A stretch of 41,837 bases of DNA, taken from Desulforadius tongensis (GTDB taxonomy: Bacteria; Bacillota; Desulfotomaculia; Desulfotomaculales; Desulfohalotomaculaceae). The notes beneath the pieces were generated by a model. It saw only the letters and a program-made list of their open reading frames with translations, had not been told where the DNA came from and ran no database searches. Shown in pieces: positions 1-6,990 of the stretch (the first letter of the stretch is position 1; each line of letters opens with the position of its first letter). The stretch is taken from contig NZ_JAFBCW010000026.1 in the NCBI RefSeq assembly GCF_016907915.1, positions 1 through 41,837 of the forward strand, given 5' to 3'. The translations under genes and the position numbers were made by a program.

Positions 1-7
1 TTTTAGA

Positions 8-230
8 TTTTTCGTCGATGAAGTGTCGCAAAGACACGCAGTGAAAGTCGGGCGCAGAGACGGAAAACTATTTCAGGTAGAGGTAACACCTCTCTTAGGG
101 TAGTACGGCTGAACCTCGCGTTCAACGGCGGGACATTCTTTGGAATGGCCCACCCTTTGCATATCCGAAAGGGTATGACCTAGCAGTTGAAGCCTGTGAC
201 GCTGCCGCCCGTTTTAGTCGGAACGGGTGA
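8..230 (+). ncRNA. Structured RNA, HEARO / IscB omegaRNA-like, without a neighbouring iscB
   Basis: No coding frame explains this stretch, but it is packed with short perfect helices. An outer stem pairs 8-16 with 59-67 and encloses the hairpin 23-27/33-37 (GTGTC-GACAC). Further hairpins are 79-84/88-93 (AGAGGT-ACCTCT), 111-114/120-123, 134-138/143-147 (CATTC-GAATG), 152-158/168-174 (ACCCTTT-AAAGGGT) and 208-213/222-227 (CCCGTT-AACGGG). Short segments such as GTCGCAAAGACAC and CTATTTCAGGTAG recall HEARO RNAs, the omegaRNAs of IscB nucleases, which normally lie directly 5' of iscB. That likeness is from memory and unverified. Here the next gene is unrelated, so this may be a solitary copy. The guide-bearing 5' end would lie at or beyond the window edge. 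Alternatives are a cis-regulatory leader or an unknown ncRNA. Structure is well supported, the family name less so. Confidence 0.5.
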
Positions 231-291
231 AAAACTCTATCATTGCTTAACTTTTGTAGCTTTTGATAGGTTTTAGAAACCAGGCTGTTAT

Positions 292-879
292 ATGTCTGAA
301 GGAAAAATTAAAACGGCACTGGAAAAGGCACTGGAACGCTCAGAAAAATTTCGCCAAGTATCAACAGAAGAATTAAAACTGATGGAGTATAAACCCCGGG
401 GAAACAGCCTGGCCGGCAGCTTCTTGATTAAAAATACAGACCTCGCTGCTGAGCTGGCACAAGTTCCGGATGATATCCGTTCCTACGTTAAACAGGGTAT
501 AGAAGAAACACTGCTTAAAAATATTACATTACCGGAAAATGAAAACGCAAAACAATTAAGTAAAAAAGCATTAGCAGGTTTTACTTACATCAAGGAAGAT
601 CTAGAAGGGTTAAACCATATTATCGGCGAGTTAGAATACCTTTTTAATTATTATCAACAGGCGGCGGAACAAGCTAAAGCCACAGTTCGTGCCCAACTCC
701 ACCAGCAATTTATGGCTGCCAAACAGCAGTTGGAAGCCCAATATGGCGGAGCAGTTGAAATTAATTTAGAAAATCAACCGGAATTCCAAAATGAATTGAG
801 GAAGGTTATGAGCAGCCTTAACCAGCGCTTTGAAGGGGCACTTCAGCAGGCTAAAGCGAAGATAGCAGCACTGAAATAA
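292..879 (+). CDS. Uncharacterised helical protein, 195 aa
   Basis: I do not recognise a characterised family. The product has no signal peptide or membrane segment and looks almost entirely alpha-helical, with a Gln/Ala-rich second half (about residues 115-195) likely to form a coiled coil. It lies 30 bases upstream of the gene at 910 on the same strand, and the two probably form an operon that ends at the stem-loop at 1784-1826. The ATG at 292 has no convincing Shine-Dalgarno sequence. It falls about 60 bases after the structured RNA, so the upstream region may have been replaced by that element. No later in-frame start looks better. Function is unknown. Confidence 0.7.
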   Translation: MSEGKIKTALEKALERSEKFRQVSTEELKLMEYKPRGNSLAGSFLIKNTDLAAELAQVPDDIRSYVKQGIEETLLKNITLPENENAKQLSKKALAGFTYIKEDLEGLNHIIGELEYLFNYYQQAAEQAKATVRAQLHQQFMAAKQQLEAQYGGAVEINLENQPEFQNELRKVMSSLNQRFEGALQQAKAKIAALK

Positions 880-909
880 ATTAAAAAAGAGCTATAAGGG
901 GGCGGTATA

Positions 910-1773
910 ATGTCACAGCAGCTGCTGACCACTGCCGAGGTGTGCAAAACCCTTGGAATCACCCCCAGTAAATTGCGCAGGCTAACCAGCGAAGGTTACC
1001 TGGAAGTGGAAGAAATAGCTCAAATGAAACACGGTAAAATGCATCTATTTAAACCGGCGCTGGTGAAAAAACTGCTGCCTGAAATGCCCCGTATTTTAAG
1101 ACGCTGGTACTCAGAAGAAAATGCCCAGGTAGGGGCCAAACAGGCAGCAGCATTACGAGCCAACAGAAGGTATTCTGTTCAAAGCATCAAGTCTCAAAAG
1201 GATGAATTTTTAGCATCACTGGACCTGGCTCCGGAACGAATCGGCCGCTTAATGCGGGCTTCATACTACCTGTTTCATTTAAATCATTACGCCAAAGCTG
1301 GTATTAATTATTTATATGATTTAAAAGAACAGGTACTAAAGTGTTTTGTTGAAAATTATAATGCAGATGATGGCTTAAAAGTTTATTATGTCCAAGGCGG
1401 TCAAAGAGTGCAGTTATGTCCCGCTTGTAAAAAGAAAGCTCGTAGACAGCGGTTAAGCTATGGTGATTATGCCCGCGCCACCGGGGGATGTTCCCGGTGT
1501 ACCAAAGACGATCACTTTTACAGTTTATATGAGTTTGTGCTGGAGTATGCCGAACATCGTTTTTGTTTTCACACCCCCTATACCGTAGCTAGAAAATGGT
1601 TTAAAAACCAGGACATACCTATAAAGTTTAAAGCCTCTCGTTACGAAATGGGCACTACCTTTGGCAGACCGGTTTTAGAACCGGAAGCTAAAGCCATACC
1701 CCTAAACGAAGTGGTTGAGGAACTGGAGAAGTTCTTAAATTATATCAATGATAGGTCTTTTATAAACACATAA
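910..1773 (+). CDS. Putative HTH / zinc-knuckle regulatory protein, 287 aa
   Basis: The start follows a good ribosome site (AAGGGGGCGG). Residues 5-50 (LLTTAEVCKTLGITPSKLRR) read like a MerR/excisionase-type winged helix-turn-helix, where a DNA-binding protein chooses its site. The middle holds two Cys pairs, CPAC and CSRC, about 20 residues apart, which would make a four-Cys zinc ribbon around residues 170-200. The rest is helical and basic. I do not know this combination as a named family. The pairing with the helical protein upstream suggests a two-gene unit, perhaps a regulator or a DNA-associated structural protein. DNA binding is inference from the N-terminal motif only. Confidence 0.65.
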   Translation: MSQQLLTTAEVCKTLGITPSKLRRLTSEGYLEVEEIAQMKHGKMHLFKPALVKKLLPEMPRILRRWYSEENAQVGAKQAAALRANRRYSVQSIKSQKDEFLASLDLAPERIGRLMRASYYLFHLNHYAKAGINYLYDLKEQVLKCFVENYNADDGLKVYYVQGGQRVQLCPACKKKARRQRLSYGDYARATGGCSRCTKDDHFYSLYEFVLEYAEHRFCFHTPYTVARKWFKNQDIPIKFKASRYEMGTTFGRPVLEPEAKAIPLNEVVEELEKFLNYINDRSFINT

Positions 1774-1783
1774 AGTTCATTAT

Positions 1784-1826
1784 AAATAACATTAGCCCTA
1801 CCGTGCTGGTAGGGCTAATGTTATTT
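1784..1826. terminator. Bidirectional intrinsic terminator
   Basis: A 19-bp perfect stem (1784-1802 with 1808-1826, loop GTGCT) has A-rich and T-rich flanks on both sides. It ends the gene pair at 292-1773 on the plus strand and trpB on the minus strand. The trpB stop codon lies inside the right arm. Confidence 0.85.
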
Positions 1827-3000
1827 ATTTTAACATGTGAAATACCTGATCAACATCTTTGTCACCACGACCGGATACGTTTACAACAATAATCTGATCC
1901 CTGGGTAAACCCGGTGCCATTTTAATTGCTTGGGCCACCGCATGGGCACTTTCCAATGCCGGAATTATACCTTCTGTACGAGATAATTCTTTAAATGCTT
2001 CCAGCGCCTCATCGTCATTAATAGCCACATAATCTGCCCTGCCGGTGGCCTTGAGGTAACTGTGCTCCGGTCCCACCCCGGGATAATCCAAGCCGGCGGC
2101 AATGGAATGGGTAGGCAGTGGTTCGCCATTTTCATCCTGCATTACATAGCATTTAAAGCCGTGCAGTATTCCCGGTTTACCGGCACACAAGGGCGCAGCA
2201 TGCCTGCCCGTTTCTAACCCCTGCCCCCCCGGTTCAACACCAATAATTTTAACTTCTTTATCTTCAACAAAGGGATGAAACAAACCAATGGCATTACTGC
2301 CGCCGCCCACACAGGCCACCAGGTAGTCCGGCAGGCGATTTTCCTTTTCTAATATCTGAGTTTTAACCTCGTTACCAATCACCGATTGAAAATGCCTTAC
2401 AATCGCCGGATAAGGGTGCGGTCCCACAGCAGAACCCAGCATGTAATAGGTATGGTCGGCATTGGCCACTAAATCCTCCAGTGCTGCATCCACCGCATCC
2501 TTTAAAGTACGGGTGCCCGTGGTTACCGAAACCACTTTAGCCCCCAGCAGTTCCATGCGGAACACATTGAGAGCCTGGCGCTTGGTATCTTCTTCACCCA
2601 TGTATATAACACATTCCATATTAAACATGGCACAGCCCGTAGCCGTGGCTACACCATGCTGCCCGGCTCCGGTTTCAGCAATCACTCTTTTAGCGCCCAT
2701 TTTTCTGGCCAGCAGCACCTGGCCCATCACATTATTAATTTTATGCGAGCCGGTGTGGTTGAGGTCTTCTCTTTTGAGATATATTTTGGCACCACCCAGT
2801 TTTTTAGTTAACCGCTCTGCAAAGTATAAGGGACTGGGCCGCCCTACATACTCCTTAAAATAATAGTTAAGCTCGGCAATAAAATCTGGGTCATCTTTAA
2901 AGCGGAGAAACGCCGCCTCCAGATCACCCAGTACGCTACCCAGTTCTTCAGGGACATAGGAACCCCCAAAATCACCATAAAAACCTTTTAAGCTGCTCAT
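1825..3000 (-). CDS. trpB: Tryptophan synthase beta chain
   Basis: TrpB joins indole and serine to give tryptophan using pyridoxal phosphate, normally as an alpha2-beta2 complex with TrpA. The 391-aa length is typical. HTGSHKINN carries the cofactor lysine at residue 87, the same position as in the enteric enzyme, and the phosphate-binding loop GGGSNAIG follows near residue 231. The opening [13 protein letters not shown] is TrpB1-type rather than TrpB2. An AGGAGGAG ribosome site precedes the ATG. The gene stands alone: no trpA or other trp gene is nearby, and it has its own promoter and terminator. With an indole-producing tryptophanase encoded at 15855-17243, a role in indole salvage is possible, but that is inference. 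Confidence 0.95.
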   Translation of the reverse strand: MSSLKGFYGDFGGSYVPEELGSVLGDLEAAFLRFKDDPDFIAELNYYFKEYVGRPSPLYFAERLTKKLGGAKIYLKREDLNHTGSHKINNVMGQVLLARKMGAKRVIAETGAGQHGVATATGCAMFNMECVIYMGEEDTKRQALNVFRMELLGAKVVSVTTGTRTLKDAVDAALEDLVANADHTYYMLGSAVGPHPYPAIVRHFQSVIGNEVKTQILEKENRLPDYLVACVGGGSNAIGLFHPFVEDKEVKIIGVEPGGQGLETGRHAAPLCAGKPGILHGFKCYVMQDENGEPLPTHSIAAGLDYPGVGPEHSYLKATGRADYVAINDDEALEAFKELSRTEGIIPALESAHAVAQAIKMAPGLPRDQIIVVNVSGRGDKDVDQVFHMLK

Positions 3001-3054
3001 CTCTTCTCCTCCTTGCCTTTCTAATTCTAACCTCAGCTAGAGTAGATTGTCGTC

Positions 3055-3083
3055 ATTATAACATCAGCAAAGGAAATTGACAA
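3055..3083 (-). promoter_or_regulatory. Sigma-A-type promoter for trpB
   Basis: Read on the minus strand: -35 TTGTCA (3083-3078), a 17-base spacer and -10 TATAAT (3060-3055), about 55 bases before the trpB start codon. I see no T-box or TRAP-like leader in the short untranslated region. Confidence 0.7.
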
Positions 3084-3425
3084 TAGTTAATTAATTTACC
3101 AAAACAAATAAAACCCTAATGATCCTGCAGTCTGGATTAAACAACCTAAACTTCCAGTTCCAACCATAAACCTGCCGGGTTAAGTTTTGGCCGCTGCTTT
3201 TTTAACGCTCTTCTTTCACAAATTTCAGTCTGCGTTTTCAGTCGGCGAAGTGAACCCTTTAAATAACCTTCCTAATTAATTACATTTATTTTTTATCTAT
3301 ATATTTTATACTAAGAAGATTTAATGAAAATAATATTATAATTATAGTAGGTGTATATTTTGTTATAAAATTGAATTTAGGGAAAAATAAATATGTAAAC
3401 AATATTATCATATAAAGAACAACCA
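3084..3425. other. AT-rich intergenic stretch, no gene seen
   Basis: No credible coding frame with a ribosome site, no tRNA and no strong stem-loop was found. From about 3240 on, base composition becomes very AT-rich and stays so through the two small membrane-protein genes to 4330, unlike the surrounding housekeeping genes. This hints at acquired or fast-drifting DNA. Confidence 0.5.
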
Positions 3426-3758
3426 TTACTTTATGAATAAATTTTTTCCAATGTATCTTTTAAATATATTATCTATAAAGTTATCTAACCGGAAGTAAAA
3501 AACAGCTAAAGCAATCACTATATTTACAGTTATTATAAAATACAAATAAGATACATCAACCAAATTAAAATTATTGCTGATATTTATTGATGATATTATT
3601 AATAAAAAAAATATAGATATTAGCTGTGTTTTGCTTAATATATTGAAAAATATATTCTTTTTTTCGTTGTTCATGCCGTAAAAATGAGGAGTAAAAATAA
3701 AATATAAAAAGGTGAGCAAGTATAAATATTTACTTGGGTTATCTAAAATAAAATTCAT
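3426..3758 (-). CDS. Small hypothetical membrane protein, 110 aa
   Basis: The frame encodes three hydrophobic helices (about residues 10-30, 45-60 and 70-92) separated by Asn/Lys-rich loops. It is very AT-rich with Ile/Phe/Asn-heavy composition, unlike neighbouring genes. An AAGGAAGG ribosome-site-like sequence lies 13 bases before the ATG, slightly far. I recognise no family. The low-GC composition and lack of related neighbours suggest an orphan or acquired gene. A non-coding alternative cannot be excluded. Confidence 0.4.
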   Translation of the reverse strand: MNFILDNPSKYLYLLTFLYFIFTPHFYGMNNEKKNIFFNILSKTQLISIFFLLIISSINISNNFNLVDVSYLYFIITVNIVIALAVFYFRLDNFIDNIFKRYIGKNLFIK

Positions 3759-3815
3759 TTAAAAACCAAATCCTTCCTTTCTTGGGGAAAAACACCGGAA
3801 GCGCACCACTATATT

Positions 3816-4025
3816 CTAAGATTTATCTTTAGATAACTGTTCAAATATTTTCTTATTTAAATTAATTAGTTCATCCAATTTATCTATTATCGCTTCTTCT
3901 CGCTTGCGTCGAAGTTTTAGTCCATTTATTACTTTCCGATATATGCTGTATAAAAGGAATATCAGTAAAATAATCGTGAGAATATTAAATAATTGCCATA
4001 AAAGCGAAATATTAAATAATTCCAT
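3816..4025 (-). CDS. Small membrane protein with coiled-coil tail (DUF4083-like)
   Basis: The 69-aa product has one N-terminal hydrophobic segment (about residues 8-28), a basic stretch (KLRRKREE) and a C-terminal amphipathic helix (IIDKLDELINLNKKIFEQL). This layout resembles the short DUF4083 proteins of Firmicutes, whose function is unknown. The basic residues after the membrane span predict a cytoplasmic tail. A clear ribosome site (GGAAGGTGAT) precedes the ATG. It lies 57 bases upstream of the 110-aa membrane protein on the same strand, and the two may be co-transcribed. Confidence 0.55.
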   Translation of the reverse strand: MELFNISLLWQLFNILTIILLIFLLYSIYRKVINGLKLRRKREEAIIDKLDELINLNKKIFEQLSKDKS

Positions 4026-4248
4026 TAAAAAACATCACCTTCCCAATTTACATTTTAGATATTTCCCTTTCATTTAAAGTCACCTTCTTTAACAAAAAAA
4101 TGACTACAAACCCATTTTTTCTTTATTAATTGTTAAAATTCGGCCATTTCAGGGCGTTTCTTTAGCCAAAAATTCTGAAAATATGCCTTTTATACAGCAA
4201 ATTCTTGAATAATTGGCCAAATACCTTCCCACACCAGTAAAAAATAAT

Positions 4249-4306
4249 AAAATTTTCCGTCGCCCCCGGAAGTTTTTCTCGCTATTGCAGGTCGACGGAA
4301 AATTTT
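4249..4306 (-). repeat. Long palindromic stem-loop downstream of cotJC
   Basis: Two 14-base arms (4249-4262 and 4293-4306) are perfect inverted copies of AAAATTTTCCGTCG, separated by a GC-rich 30-base centre containing a run of five C. It lies just past the end of the cotJ operon and could serve as its terminator. The large ordered loop looks more like a dispersed palindromic element than a plain terminator. The rest of the gap 4026-4336 shows nothing else. Confidence 0.5.
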
Positions 4307-4336
4307 TTGCGTTTTAAAATAGATTTTTGCATTAAA

Positions 4337-4909
4337 TTAGTAATATTTTTTACTGTTCAAAAATCCCTGTACATCGTTCAATGCTTCGCCAAAGCGCTGG
4401 AAGTGCACCACTTCTCTCTCTCTCAAAAATCTCAAACCATCTTTTAACAGCGGGTCGTCGGTAAGTTGAATTAGCTGTTCGTAGGCCTGGCGGGCTTTTT
4501 GTTCCGCTGCCATATCTTCAGTTAAATCGGACACCGGGTCCCCCTGGGCCTGAATATAGGTAGCGGTCCAAGGTACCCCGTTGGGATCCACGTAAAATAA
4601 AGCACTGTTGTGCACTGCATAGTGCCCACCTAAGCCTTCCCGTTTTAAAACTTCCAGTGGTACATCTTTAAGCAGTTTATATATCATGGTAGCAATCATT
4701 TCCAGGTGAGCCAGTTCTTCGGTCCCAATGTCGGTAAGCAGCCCTTTAGCTTTTTTTGTCGGCATGCTGTAGCGCTGGTTCATATAGCGCAAGGCGGCAG
4801 ACAGTTCACCGTCCGGCCCGCCATATTGGGTAAGTAAATATTTAGCCATTTTCACATCGGGTTTACTTACCCGGATGGGGTATTGTAGTTTTTTCTCATA
4901 TATCCACAT
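4337..4909 (-). CDS. cotJC: Spore coat protein CotJC, manganese-catalase-like
   Basis: CotJC belongs to the manganese catalase / ferritin-like superfamily and is laid down in the spore coat, where it may remove peroxide. The 190-aa product starts MWIYEKKLQYPIRV and has the family pattern of Glu and His ligands on a four-helix bundle: ELSAALRYMNQRYSM, GTEELAHLEMIATMI, EQKARQAYEQLI and REREVVHFQRFGEAL. Its ribosome site AGGAGGG overlaps the cotJB stop codon, so the two genes are translationally coupled. It is the last gene of cotJA-cotJB-cotJC and should be expressed in the mother cell during sporulation. Confidence 0.93.
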   Translation of the reverse strand: MWIYEKKLQYPIRVSKPDVKMAKYLLTQYGGPDGELSAALRYMNQRYSMPTKKAKGLLTDIGTEELAHLEMIATMIYKLLKDVPLEVLKREGLGGHYAVHNSALFYVDPNGVPWTATYIQAQGDPVSDLTEDMAAEQKARQAYEQLIQLTDDPLLKDGLRFLREREVVHFQRFGEALNDVQGFLNSKKYY

Positions 4910-4923
4910 AGGGTAAGTCCCTC

Positions 4924-5181
4924 CTAGTATTCAATTTCCCATGGCCAGGGCGTTTCAATCCATCCCCAGGGGTACTGTACCGGGGTATAACCGCAGACAC
5001 TTAGCGCTCCACAGTATGCTTCATATTCCCGTTTTAAATGATTAACTTTATCACAAGCATTTATATAGTCATTATAAGCCTCAAGATCTTCCGGATGGGT
5101 ATCTAAATAAAGCCCTAATTCTAACTGAACAAAACTCCACTCCATAAGTTCGCTGAGCAGTTCCTTACATCTCATATGCAT
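4924..5181 (-). CDS. cotJB: Spore coat protein CotJB
   Basis: The 85-aa length and the motifs ELLSELMEWSFVQLELGLYLDTHP and YPWGWIETPWPWE match CotJB, a small coat-assembly partner of CotJA and CotJC. The start at 5181 has GGAGGG upstream with a rather long spacing of about 12 bases. The second in-frame ATG two codons later is possible. It sits between cotJA (21 bases upstream) and cotJC (14 bases downstream) in the usual order. Confidence 0.92.
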   Translation of the reverse strand: MHMRCKELLSELMEWSFVQLELGLYLDTHPEDLEAYNDYINACDKVNHLKREYEAYCGALSVCGYTPVQYPWGWIETPWPWEIEY

Positions 5182-5202
5182 AACGCAGCATTCCCTCCTT
5201 AT

Positions 5203-5778
5203 TTAGCGCTGCTTTTTACGCAGCATTGGCGGTCTTTTATTACAGTACGGTATAGGTACCACCGGAGGTTTTCTGTCGGGGTAATAAGGACTGTACAGTT
5301 CTGGGAAAAGCGTTCCCTTTTTCTGTGCTTCACACGGTGAATAGGTGCGCCCGTATACCTGCCAGGGAATGTGCGCATAACCCAGGCACTGCAATGGATA
5401 GTAGTAACCGGGATAGGGGTAAGGCGCACACTTATAACCGGGGCCCTGGCAGGGGTCATCCGGGTAATCAGGGTAGTCAGGATATTCCGGGCAGCCGGGG
5501 TGCTCAGGGTAATCAGGACATCCCGGGCAATGATCCGGGTAATCTGGATATTCTGGGCAGCCAGGGTAACATTGTTCTTTTGCTTCCTGTGGTTCTGTAT
5601 TCATCTGCTCGTCATTTGACTTTATTTCTTGATCCGTTTCTGTCATTTTTTCAGCTTGTTCTTCTTTCACCGGTTCAAGCTGTACCGGTTCTGCTGCGGG
5701 GGGTTCCGGGGCTGCTTTAGGCTTTTTAAAATGCTCTTCTTTATCCCCGTTTGGTCCGGGTTTGAAGATAATCTTCAT
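5203..5778 (-). CDS. cotJA: CotJA-type spore coat protein with Pro/Tyr/Cys-rich extension
   Basis: The C-terminal 60 residues carry the CotJA signature (HIPWQVYGRTYSPCEAQKKG, then TLFPELYSPY). Classical CotJA is about 80 aa, while this one is 191. The extra N-terminal part has an acidic, Glu/Pro-rich linker (residues 10-68) and then about 45 residues of near-repeats built on PGCPEYPDYPD. Such Tyr- and Cys-rich repeats suit oxidative or disulfide cross-linking in the coat, which is inference. A strong GAAGGAGG site precedes the ATG. Upstream at about 5803-5811 the minus strand reads CATAGTATA, which resembles a mother-cell sigma-K -10 element, but I see no clear -35. First gene of the cotJ operon. 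Confidence 0.85.
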   Translation of the reverse strand: MKIIFKPGPNGDKEEHFKKPKAAPEPPAAEPVQLEPVKEEQAEKMTETDQEIKSNDEQMNTEPQEAKEQCYPGCPEYPDYPDHCPGCPDYPEHPGCPEYPDYPDYPDDPCQGPGYKCAPYPYPGYYYPLQCLGYAHIPWQVYGRTYSPCEAQKKGTLFPELYSPYYPDRKPPVVPIPYCNKRPPMLRKKQR

Positions 5779-5901
5779 AATGCAACCTCCTTCGACTTTT
5801 TTATATACTATGAACCAATGCCATCATTTGCCACATGCAGCAAATATTCTCTTTCAACAAAATAGTTAAGCCCAAACAGCCCCTTTAAAAAGTCCACCAA
5901 T

Positions 5902-5925
5902 AAAAAAATCCTCAAATTGAGGATT
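5902..5925 (-). terminator. Intrinsic terminator of the iron transporter operon
   Basis: Stem AATCCTCA/TGAGGATT (5907-5914 with 5918-5925) is followed on the minus strand by a T run (complement of 5902-5908), just past the stop of the ATPase gene. Confidence 0.8.
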
Positions 5926-5947
5926 CGAAAATAGAAAATGTCAATGT

Positions 5948-6979
5948 TTAACCACCGGCAATATATTGATAACTTTTAACACTAAATCTTACCCATTGAT
6001 TAACGTATAGTGGAACCGAAGCACTTTGATAGCAAATCAATTCCCCGCTTAAACCGTCAACTTTTAGTCGTACTTCGGTATATTGTCCTGCAAAATTACA
6101 GGCAGCCACTTGAGCATTAAATTTACCCTGCTCTTCAATAATTATCTGGTCCCTGCCAATAGACAGCCAGCCATGTTGGGCTTTACATTCCCCCGGTAAC
6201 GGGAATTTACCTAAGGGCGTTTCCAGAATATTATTCTGCACTTTTGCCGGCAGTAAGTTAGACTTAACTAAAAATCCAGCCACAAATTTGCTTATGGGGT
6301 TATGATAGATTTCATAAGGAGTACCATACTGTTCAATAACTCCCTGGTTCATAATCACCATCTTATCTGCCACAGACAGTGCATCCTGCTGATCGTGGGT
6401 AACTAAAACAGTGGTAACCCCGGTAGATTTTACTATCTGCTTTATCTCTTCTCTCATTTCATACCTAAGTTCGGCATCCAGATTGCTAAAGGGTTCATCC
6501 ATCAATAACACAACCGGGTCCCTTGCCAGCGCCCTGGCCAGTGCAACCCTCTGCTGCTGCCCCCCGGATAACTGGTGGGGAAAACGGTTTTCATAACCCT
6601 CTAAATTTACCAGTTCAAGAAGCTGCTGCAATCTTTCTTTACGCTTTTGTTTGCCCTGCTTTAAACCAAAAATTATATTCTCACCAACCGTTAAATGAGG
6701 AAACAGAGCATAATCCTGAAAAACCATTCCTATGCCCCTTTTCTCCACTGGAATGTAAACATCCTTAGAAGACACAACCTTACCGTTGATATAAATTGCA
6801 CCTTCATCCAGTGTCTCAAACCCGGCAATTAAGCGCAGAGTAGTAGTTTTACCACACCCACTGGGCCCCAACAAGGCTAAAATTTCACCTTTTTCCACCA
6901 TAACGCTAAAGTATTTTACCGCGGGCTTTGGGCTGCCGTTATATCGTTTTGTAACATTATCCATCTTTATTACACTCAT
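5948..6979 (-). CDS. fbpC: Ferric iron ABC transporter, ATP-binding protein
   Basis: This is the cytoplasmic ATPase that powers Fe3+ import. It has Walker A (GPSGCGKTT), the Q-loop (VFQDYALFPH), the signature LSGGQQQRVALARAL, Walker B (VLLMDEPFSNLD) and the switch His in VTHDQQDA. A C-terminal TOBE-like regulatory region follows (residues about 245-343). This matches the FbpC/AfuC branch of the MalK-like family. I take the ATG at 6979 (MSVIKMDN), which has AGGTGG seven bases upstream. A GTG two codons earlier is too close to that site. It is the third gene of a binding protein-permease-ATPase operon and follows the permease by 11 bases. Iron as substrate rests on the Fur-controlled promoter and the FbpA-type binding protein. 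Confidence 0.9.
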   Translation of the reverse strand: MSVIKMDNVTKRYNGSPKPAVKYFSVMVEKGEILALLGPSGCGKTTTLRLIAGFETLDEGAIYINGKVVSSKDVYIPVEKRGIGMVFQDYALFPHLTVGENIIFGLKQGKQKRKERLQQLLELVNLEGYENRFPHQLSGGQQQRVALARALARDPVVLLMDEPFSNLDAELRYEMREEIKQIVKSTGVTTVLVTHDQQDALSVADKMVIMNQGVIEQYGTPYEIYHNPISKFVAGFLVKSNLLPAKVQNNILETPLGKFPLPGECKAQHGWLSIGRDQIIIEEQGKFNAQVAACNFAGQYTEVRLKVDGLSGELICYQSASVPLYVNQWVRFSVKSYQYIAGG

Positions 6980-6990
6980 TATCACACCAC

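Noticed and set aside
3084-3200. A minus-strand 23-codon frame ending near the trpB promoter
   Set aside because: No adequate ribosome site and no recognisable feature.
5199-5865. Several overlapping frames on both strands over cotJA
   Set aside because: They arise from the repetitive GC-rich coding sequence. Only the frame ending in the CotJA signature is supported.
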